Of a DNA stretch of 11,791 nt, positions 6,504-11,791 are shown piece after piece (the stretch's first letter is position 1; each line of letters opens with the position of its first letter). Source of the stretch: an uncultured Aquimarina sp. (GTDB lineage: Bacteria > Bacteroidota > Bacteroidia > Flavobacteriales > Flavobacteriaceae). The stretch is taken from assembly GCA_937958735.1 (NCBI GenBank), contig CALGNG010000373.1, forward strand, positions 1 through 11,791, given 5' to 3'. The notes below the pieces were generated by a model. It was given only the letters and a program-made list of their open reading frames with translations, was not told where the DNA came from and searched no databases. A program made the position numbers and the translations under genes.

Positions 6504-6539
6504 AAAGCCAGTAAACAGTACGTTTTACTGGCTTTTTTT
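6504..6539 (+). terminator. Intrinsic terminator of tRNA-Asn copy 2
   Basis: The 12-bp stem is the same as in copy 1: AAAGCCAGTAAA (6504-6515) with TTTACTGGCTTT (6524-6535). It has an 8-base loop of different sequence and a T-run (6533-6539). A duplicate CCAGTAAA at 6499-6506 could compete for the right arm. The following 226 bases to the next gene hold one isolated TACTTTTG (6608-6615, -7-like, no -33) and nothing else I can name. Confidence 0.92.
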
Positions 6540-6766
6540 ATTTTATATACTTTCTAGTAAATATTTTTATAGTCCCAAAATTATTCATATAACGACATCA
6601 CCACACTTACTTTTGACCTTATAACACTAATAATTAGAATATTGCCATAATAGGCTAAAATAATTATCAGTAGTAAATACGAATAGTCATATACTATAAA
6701 ATAAAAAATTAATTTTCAATCTATAGGGTATTTACTTTTTTCATTGTTTTTATTAAAAAAAAGACA

Positions 6767-7678
6767 ATGGAGAAAGAAAAAAAAATTGATTTAAACGTTC
6801 TTAAAACAAAAATAAAGAACCTTCGAAAAAACAACCCTTTAAAATCTGCCGCTTTCCAAACTGCTGTACATATTGGAGTAGCTACAGCTACAGGGGGACT
6901 CTCTTTAATAGTTTCTGCTCCTATTGTTGGTGCACAAGCCTACCGGAATCAAAACGGAATTAAAAAAAGTTTTAAAGCCGCTCTGGACAATAAAAAACCT
7001 ATTAAAGAACGAGTATCCGAAATTAGTAATACACTTAAAAATTCTGACAAAACAACTAATTTACAACCCATAAAAAACTTTCGAAAAAATAAGCCTTTAG
7101 CTTCTGCTGCTTTGCAAACCGTTGGACATATTACTGCTGCGGCATTAACTGGAGGTGTCTCACTAATCGCTACAGTTCCTATTGTTAGCATACAGGCCTA
7201 CAATAATCAAAACGGAATTAAAAAAAGTTTTAAAGCTGCTCTTGACAATAAAAAACCTATTAAAGAACGAGTATCCGAAATTAGTAATACACTTAAAAAC
7301 TCAAATAAAAAGAATTTTAGAAAAGACAAACCTATAGCCTCTGCATCTATACAAGCTACGGCTCATGCAGTTGGTTTTGCTGTAACTGGCGGAGTATCCT
7401 CGTTCATTACCGTTGGAGCGTTAGTGTTGCAAAGAAAAAGTATCCTAAGCAATATAAAGAGTGCTACCGATTATTTAATGAAGAAAGACCCCAAAACCAT
7501 TATAAAAAAACCTGCTAAGGTTATTGGTATAAAATTAGATAAGACCAAAGATGCTATAAAGAATATAGCTAATGAAGCTAATAAAGCTTCTAGTCAATTA
7601 AGAGGGACTAGCAAATCCATGGGAAAATTATTAACTAGAGAAAAATCATTAACTAAACCTAGGCGAATGTCTATTTAG
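6767..7678 (+). CDS. Unknown protein with three hydrophobic Gly-rich repeat modules
   Basis: I do not recognise this 303-residue, strongly basic protein. It has no signal peptide. Three modules are visible at about 19-98, 105-182 and 184-240. Each opens with a basic RK(N/D)xP(L/I)xSA segment, then Q(T/A)xxH, then a Gly/Ala-rich hydrophobic stretch containing TGG(L/V)S (conserved His35, His121, His200). Modules 1 and 2 add the charged linker NQNGIKKSFKAALDNKKPIK and ERVSEISNTLKNS, identical in both. Module 3 lacks this linker and leads into a Lys-rich, probably helical C-terminal tail (240-303). The hydrophobic stretches could be membrane hairpins or glycine zippers, as in pore-forming or membrane-remodelling proteins, but that is inference. 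It is a single gene, convergent with the YegP-like gene. The start ATG at 6767 follows an A-rich stretch; no convincing promoter was found. Confidence 0.8.
   Translation: MEKEKKIDLNVLKTKIKNLRKNNPLKSAAFQTAVHIGVATATGGLSLIVSAPIVGAQAYRNQNGIKKSFKAALDNKKPIKERVSEISNTLKNSDKTTNLQPIKNFRKNKPLASAALQTVGHITAAALTGGVSLIATVPIVSIQAYNNQNGIKKSFKAALDNKKPIKERVSEISNTLKNSNKKNFRKDKPIASASIQATAHAVGFAVTGGVSSFITVGALVLQRKSILSNIKSATDYLMKKDPKTIIKKPAKVIGIKLDKTKDAIKNIANEANKASSQLRGTSKSMGKLLTREKSLTKPRRMSI
6947..7041 (+). repeat. Internal coding repeat, copy 1 (95 bases)
   Basis: This segment recurs at 7205-7299 with a period of 258 bases (86 codons). I count two differences in 95 bases, both silent (GCC/GCT and CTG/CTT). It encodes the charged linker of module 1. 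The hydrophobic half just upstream is much more diverged. Confidence 0.9.
7205..7299 (+). repeat. Internal coding repeat, copy 2 (95 bases)
   Basis: Second copy of the segment at 6947-7041, in the same frame, encoding the linker of module 2. Module 3 has no such copy. Confidence 0.9.
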
Positions 7679-7723
7679 GCATTATTTTTTATAACGCTTA
7701 AAACACTATAAACATTTTTTTAT

Positions 7724-7806
7724 ATTGGTTTTATTTTAAGTAAAAGAGACCTCAACGAATCTTTTATTTAAAATAAAACCAATTTAAGATTTAAAATATT
7801 CTATTA
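7724..7806. repeat. Long palindromic intergenic element, copy 1
   Basis: The left arm 7724-7747 (ATTGGTTTTATTTTAAG then TAAAAGA) pairs with 7760-7783 over 24 bp, with one G-T wobble, around a 12-base loop GACCTCAACGAA. A tail to 7806 is shared with copy 2. Neither strand shows a T-run after the hairpin, so it is not an ordinary intrinsic terminator, although it sits between convergent genes. It begins 45 bases after the stop at 7678. Confidence 0.8.
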
Positions 7807-7815
7807 ATAGGCATA

Positions 7816-7891
7816 TTATTTTAAGTAAAAGAGACCCCAACGGATCTTTTATTTAAAATAAACCCAATTTAAGATTTAAAATATTCTATTA
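7816..7891. repeat. Long palindromic intergenic element, copy 2
   Basis: This is a direct repeat of 7731-7806, offset by 85 bases, with three differences in 76. Its stem is 17 bp (7816-7832 with 7845-7861) and its loop is GACCCCAACGGA. Two of the three differences fall in the loop at positions that could pair with each other (T..A in copy 1, C..G in copy 2). The third and the diverged left flank shorten the outer stem. Confidence 0.8.
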
Positions 7892-7957
7892 AAATAAATT
7901 TGTTTGTATAATATTGTTCTACAAAAACCTGTATACTTATAAACTATCTACCTTTCT

Positions 7958-7991
7958 AAACCTTATGCTTTAAAATTTATTTATAAGGTTT
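7958..7991. other. Hairpin in the gap between convergent genes
   Basis: AAACCTTAT (7958-7966) and ATAAGGTTT (7983-7991) form a perfect 9-bp stem with a 16-base loop. A smaller hairpin, AGAAAT/ATTTCT (8064-8069 and 8073-8078), lies nearer the YegP-like gene. An AT-only near-palindrome (8092-8108) resembling the left arm of the long palindromes ends just before that gene's stop. None has a clear T-run. Apart from these and the two palindromes, I see nothing in 7679-8112 and no coding potential. Confidence 0.35.
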
Positions 7992-8112
7992 TATAATGCT
8001 CGGTTACCAGTATAAATTCTATTTTGGGTTTTTCGAACATCCAAATTATATGTTTTTAGTTAAAGAAATAGCATTTCTTAACAGCTTCAAATTTTATTTT
8101 AAATAAAAAATC

Positions 8113-8442
8113 TTAACTTATATCTTCTACTATAGCAGAAGGCGCATTGTTTTTAACCGACTCTATACCCTTATCCCTACCCTGACTACTAACATAGCTT
8201 TCACTTCTACCAATAATTTCTCCATTACCTGCCTTTAAATTAAAGCTGTAGCTACTCCCATTCTGTTTTCTTTCATAACTACCATTACTAGATGCATTGG
8301 CTTTTATAGAGGCTATCCCACCTTCGCAGCTTTGTTTTGCTGTATAACCTTCGCTTGCCAGTATTACTTCCCCATTACCCGCTTTTAATCTAAAATAAAA
8401 TTGATTGTTTTTTTCACTCTTAAAAATCTGGAATTTACCCAT
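8113..8442 (-). CDS. YegP family (DUF1508) protein
   Basis: This small soluble protein of 109 residues is built from two tandem DUF1508 repeats. Repeat 1 is about 3-50 (FQIFKSEKNNQFYFRLKAGN, GEVILASEGY, GIASIKANA). Repeat 2 is about 57-100 (YSFNLKAGNGEIIGRSESY, GIESVKNNA). The doubled length and the LKAGNGE(I/V)I signature are typical of YegP. The family's biochemical role is not established. It reads toward the unknown repeat protein and has its own promoter just upstream. The alpha-2-macroglobulin gene on the same strand ends 251 bases upstream, so read-through is possible but not needed. Confidence 0.93.
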   Translation of the reverse strand: MGKFQIFKSEKNNQFYFRLKAGNGEVILASEGYTAKQSCEGGIASIKANASSNGSYERKQNGSSYSFNLKAGNGEIIGRSESYVSSQGRDKGIESVKNNAPSAIVEDIS

Positions 8443-8471
8443 AGTTTGCTGAAAATTAATTATTTACACTA

Positions 8472-8502
8472 TAAAAATAATTATAATTATCACATTTACA
8501 AA
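8472..8502 (-). promoter_or_regulatory. Promoter of the YegP-like gene
   Basis: Reading the minus strand, TTTG (8502-8499), a 19-base spacer and TATTTTTA (8479-8472) fit the Bacteroidota pattern with only the last -7 base off. The -7 element lies 29 bases before the ATG at 8442, a sensible leader length. In the rest of 8443-8693 I see only a weak AGCTTA/TAAGCT stem (8628-8633 and 8643-8648) that could help end the upstream gene. Confidence 0.65.
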
Positions 8503-8693
8503 TACTTGCATTTTTTTTTAAGCAATCCTTCCATCCACTAACTCCCATTATTAAACTAACCAGATTTACTTCTACAATGGTTATCCTCTTAAAACACGAC
8601 ATAAATACCAGTAACTCTTAAAAGCCCAGCTTACCCCTATTTTAAGCTTATAAGAACACCAAACTCTACAAACACATTTAACCTATTAAAAAA

Positions 8694-11600
8694 TTACTTG
8701 CTAGTTTTTTTTATTTCTACCCGTTGCCCCGCAGAATGGCTACTAAATTCTGGTGCATACATACACTGTAGTGTGGTTATACCATTAGAAAAGCTTCCGT
8801 TTTGATTAGCTATTACATCGTACTCCAATACATAGACGCCTTTAGACAATTGGTCTATAAAAAAATGAGTAGCTACATCTTTGGTAGTCTGGTAATAACC
8901 CAATCGGTCTTTATACTCGTAACCAGAAATTACTTTGGTAGGCTCAAAACCACTGGCGCGCATATCTTTTAGGTGTACAAATTCCATATCGTTACTACTT
9001 TTTACTATAAGGCGTACTGTAACTTTATCTCCAATATTAAGTGGAGAATCTGTGGTAATACGTTTTAGTTGAGTTCCCTTATTGGATATTTCCTTTTTAT
9101 ACAATTCTTTATCTATAGATAACGGATTGGTATCGTCGATTTTAATGTTGTCTAAATTTTCGAAATATTGCCAATAGTAACCGCCATAATTGGTTACCGC
9201 ACTTTTGTTTGTTATTTTAATATTTTTAAATGCAGGCGTAATTTCTGTGGCCTGCCAACTGGTTTTAAGATAACCTGTGCCTTGTTCTTTTTGGGTATCG
9301 ACTAATTTTTTAGTGGCTATTTTAGCACCTCCTACCTCTATAAGGGTGTTGTCTTTTACCGACAACCAATTGTTTCCTTGTAACAATAAGGCATAACTGG
9401 CATCGGCAGTTTCTATCGTAGTTGCCCAACGGTTGATGCGTTTGTTTTTAAGTAAGAAAATTTTCATTTCTTCTATATATTTTTTTGGCTGTTTGGTTTC
9501 GGCATAAGCTTCTATTAATAATGCCTGCGTGCTTATGGAAGAACGGTACCACCACCAAGAGTTGGTGTTGGCTTTCCAATACATTCCGTTTTCTTTAGAG
9601 TTTACCGCCGACTGGGTAAGGGCTGTTATTATTTTTTGAGTAACAGGACTTTTTTCAAAACGATGTAGACATAAGGCTAACAGCCCTTTTTCATAAATAG
9701 AACATTCTTGCCAACGGGTTTTGTGGTAGTCTAGTGCTTTTTGGATAATGTCTTTGGCTTTTCCTTTTAAAGGGAAACGGGTGGCATAAAAACTTCTGGC
9801 GTAAGCCCAATGTAACCATCGTACTTGTTTATGGAAGTCCTCGTCTGTTTTATGGTGCTTTAGGTAATTATTATAATTGGCAACAAGTTCTTGATCTAAA
9901 AACTGGATGGCTTTTTTAACTATGTTATCTGTTTTGGTACGTTGGCTGGTTACTCCTAATTTTTCTAGGTGCCCAAAACCTGCTACAATATGGCGGGTAA
10001 TATAAGGGTTGGCATAGCCGCCTTTAAACCATGGAAAACCACCGCTAGACTTTTGCAGCCTACGGAGTTTGTTGATGGCTTTCTCTGTAGCCTGTCTTGT
10101 TTTTTCTAAATCGAATAGAATAGCTAAACGTTTTTGTTGTTCGGTTTCGGATTGGGCTTCTTGCAACCAAGGGCTTTCTGCTAATAAAATGTTTTTTAGT
10201 TCTTGGTTTTTTTCTAAAGGACTTTGTAAAGTGCCTTTAGCTTGCCAGCTTTCGAAAACAGCTTTTATTTTTGGCTGAGATTTTAGGATATGTGCTGCCA
10301 TAGTATTGGCATACAAACGAGAAAAAGTTTGCTCGCTACATTCGTGTGGAAACTCCATTAAATAGGGTAAAGATTTAATAGCCATCCAAGCAGGATTAGA
10401 GGTATACTCTAAAGTTATTTTATGGGGTTTCTGGGTGGTGCTATGGGGTTTAAAATTGGCTAGCGAAAATTTTTCTGTTGCCCCGGCTCGTACCCAAATT
10501 GGTATGCTTTCTGTTACCAGCATGCGGTTAGAGAGTACGGGGATAATTTTCTCCTCGCCATCTGTAAAATTATTGGCTTTGGCTACTATTTTATATTGGA
10601 TAGCTGTAAGGTTTTCTGGAATTTTAATTTCCCAACTTACTAAAGTATTCCCACTAGCATCTATACTAAACTGCTGGGTGGTTTGCGTGTGTGCTAAAAC
10701 TTTATTTACCGAATTTCCCGTACTAGGATCTGTCCATTCTAATAAAGCTACACCGTCCATTTTCTGACTAGTAAGGTTGGCTATCTTAGCAGTAAAATGT
10801 AACACATCGCCTTCTCTAACAAAACGGGGTGCATTAGGGATAATACTTAGGTCTTTTTGTGTAAGGGTTTGTGTTTTTAAAGCCCCTGTAACGGCTTGGG
10901 GAGTATGTGCCAGCATTCTAAAATTCCAACGAGTTAAGGCTTCTGGTGTCTTAAATTCAAACTCTATCTCCCCCTTTTTATTGGTACGTAAATTGGGCAA
11001 GAAAAAAGCGGTTTCCTGTAAGTTTTTACGGGTTTTAATGTTTTTTAAATCTTCTGTATCTTGAAAGTTAAAATCTAAACTATTTATATCTACCCCATCT
11101 TTAAGTGTTATTAAAATTACTCCATTAGCTCCTCTTACTCCATAAATAGCAGCTTTAGCTACGTCTTTTATAATTTCAATATTTTCTATTAAAGAAGGAT
11201 CTATTTTTAGATCTTCTAAATCTACAGGGATCCCATTAACTATATAAAGGGGTCTACCGCCTTCTATAGAACTAGCTCCTCTAATTGCGATTTTATCTAA
11301 AGGCTTTCTGGATGACACACTTACTCCTGCAACTTTTCCCTCTAAAGCTGACTCTATTCCAGTGTCGGCTTCTAATTCAAATTTTTCGGATTGCACTCTA
11401 GATACTGCACCAGTTAATTCTCTTTTCTTTTGCACTCCATATCCAATTACTACATTAGATAGAGATGTACCTGGCTGTAAATTTATAACAATCAATGACT
11501 TTAATTTTTCAATAACAAAATTCGTAGTTTTAAATCCTATAAAAGAAAAATTCAAAGTGTCTCCTATATTGGCATTAAGAGAAAACTTTCCTTCAAAATC

Positions 11601-11791
11601 TGTTGTAGTTTTAATTTTTGAGCCCTTAACTAATACATCCACAAATGGAAGAGGCAAATTTTCATCATCGTAAACAATTCCCTTTATAATATTCTTACGC
11701 TCATCTAATTGTTTTTTAAGATCTATATTGTATTTAATTAACGACAAATAATTTTGATACTGCCAAGAGTTAATCCTATTAAACCTAAAAC
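8694..11791 (-). CDS. Alpha-2-macroglobulin family protein with TonB plug-like insert, C-terminal 1031 residues
   Basis: The frame is open to the window edge, so the TTG at 11747 is not the start; upstream codons read FRFNRINSWQYQNY. In order: a carboxypeptidase-regulatory-like beta domain (about 11696-11477; KGIVYDDENLPLPFVDVLVK); a SusC/RagA-like plug segment (about 11468-11096; IRGASSIEGGRPLYIVNGIP, IYGVRGANGVILIT); the A2M domain (from about 11051; TPEALTRWNFRMLAHT); and the thioester motif CSEQ (10340-10329) in HECSEQTFSRLYAN. An alpha/alpha toroid-like region and a C-terminal receptor-like beta domain (about 9029-8697; MRASGFEPTKVISGYEYKDR) complete it. Such proteins trap proteases or other attackers covalently at the envelope. 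No outer-membrane barrel follows the plug, so it is not a transporter. The plug sits where the bait region would be. N-terminal MG domains and the signal or lipobox are presumably beyond the edge. Confidence 0.9.
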   Translation of the reverse strand, partial: FRFNRINSWQYQNYLSLIKYNIDLKKQLDERKNIIKGIVYDDENLPLPFVDVLVKGSKIKTTTDFEGKFSLNANIGDTLNFSFIGFKTTNFVIEKLKSLIVINLQPGTSLSNVVIGYGVQKKRELTGAVSRVQSEKFELEADTGIESALEGKVAGVSVSSRKPLDKIAIRGASSIEGGRPLYIVNGIPVDLEDLKIDPSLIENIEIIKDVAKAAIYGVRGANGVILITLKDGVDINSLDFNFQDTEDLKNIKTRKNLQETAFFLPNLRTNKKGEIEFEFKTPEALTRWNFRMLAHTPQAVTGALKTQTLTQKDLSIIPNAPRFVREGDVLHFTAKIANLTSQKMDGVALLEWTDPSTGNSVNKVLAHTQTTQQFSIDASGNTLVSWEIKIPENLTAIQYKIVAKANNFTDGEEKIIPVLSNRMLVTESIPIWVRAGATEKFSLANFKPHSTTQKPHKITLEYTSNPAWMAIKSLPYLMEFPHECSEQTFSRLYANTMAAHILKSQPKIKAVFESWQAKGTLQSPLEKNQELKNILLAESPWLQEAQSETEQQKRLAILFDLEKTRQATEKAINKLRRLQKSSGGFPWFKGGYANPYITRHIVAGFGHLEKLGVTSQRTKTDNIVKKAIQFLDQELVANYNNYLKHHKTDEDFHKQVRWLHWAYARSFYATRFPLKGKAKDIIQKALDYHKTRWQECSIYEKGLLALCLHRFEKSPVTQKIITALTQSAVNSKENGMYWKANTNSWWWYRSSISTQALLIEAYAETKQPKKYIEEMKIFLLKNKRINRWATTIETADASYALLLQGNNWLSVKDNTLIEVGGAKIATKKLVDTQKEQGTGYLKTSWQATEITPAFKNIKITNKSAVTNYGGYYWQYFENLDNIKIDDTNPLSIDKELYKKEISNKGTQLKRITTDSPLNIGDKVTVRLIVKSSNDMEFVHLKDMRASGFEPTKVISGYEYKDRLGYYQTTKDVATHFFIDQLSKGVYVLEYDVIANQNGSFSNGITTLQCMYAPEFSSHSAGQRVEIKKTSK

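Noticed and set aside
6608..6615. TACTTTTG as promoter of the repeat protein gene
   Set aside because: It matches the -7 box, but there is no -33 element at the right distance and it lies about 150 bases before the gene.
7724..7783. Bidirectional intrinsic terminator
   Set aside because: The stem is long enough, but no T-run follows it on either strand. It may still block transcription, but the sequence does not show a standard terminator.
7724..7891. CRISPR array or integron attC site
   Set aside because: There are only two copies, the repeats are nearly contiguous and palindromic with no regular unique spacers, and no cas or integrase gene is present. The loop core contains CAAC but lacks the paired R'/R'' boxes of attC.
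10435..11064. Plus-strand open frames opposite the alpha-2-macroglobulin gene
   Set aside because: They are antisense to a clearly coding domain, have no recognisable motifs and are typical shadow frames.
11745..11747. TTG as the start of the alpha-2-macroglobulin gene
   Set aside because: The frame stays open through 14 further codons to the window edge, there is no signal peptide after this TTG, and the A2M fold needs upstream MG domains. The gene is truncated by the window.

Overview
The window looks like a chromosomal segment of a member of the Flavobacteriaceae (Bacteroidota). Four things point there: the DNA is AT-rich; promoters match the Bacteroidota pattern TTTG-N19-TAnnTTTG instead of the sigma70 pattern; a secreted enzyme carries a C-terminal type IX secretion (T9SS) sorting domain; and Bacteroidota-type proteins occur, including an Lnb/DUF4105 membrane protein and an alpha-2-macroglobulin with a SusC-like plug segment. 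No transposase, integrase, phage gene or CRISPR array is visible.

Left part (1-4079) is housekeeping and envelope biology. A minus-strand pair, truA (tRNA pseudouridine synthase A) followed by the start of an ABC exporter with a 1-base overlap (TAATG), diverges from plus-strand genes: a probable lipoprotein N-acyltransferase Lnb, a small metallophosphoesterase, and the site-2 protease RseP. A strong intrinsic terminator ends this block at 4174-4214.

Middle part (4395-6539) holds a secreted GH5 endoglucanase resembling the actinobacterial E1 (GH5_1) type with a T9SS tail. After it come two identical tRNA-Asn(GUU) genes. Each is a complete transcription unit with its own promoter, leader of about 90 bases and terminator, in a tandem arrangement with a period of 251-253 bases. 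The leaders are mostly diverged, but both keep a 6-bp stem around an invariant 9-base loop. Two stem pairs differ by compensatory changes, which suggests a conserved RNA structure.

Right part (6767-11791) is accessory. A 303-residue protein of unknown function contains three copies of a hydrophobic, Gly-rich module. It is followed by a 434-base intergenic region with two copies of a long palindrome whose loop also shows a paired change. Next is a convergent YegP/DUF1508 gene with a good promoter, then the C-terminal 1031 residues of a very large alpha-2-macroglobulin family protein. That last gene runs off the right edge. It has an intact thioester motif and, where the protease bait region would be expected, a carboxypeptidase-regulatory-like plus TonB plug module.

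The most interesting points are the covarying tRNA leader, the triple-repeat hydrophobic protein with its homogenised linker DNA, the palindrome pair, and the alpha-2-macroglobulin/plug fusion. All calls come from reading the sequence only; no database search was run.
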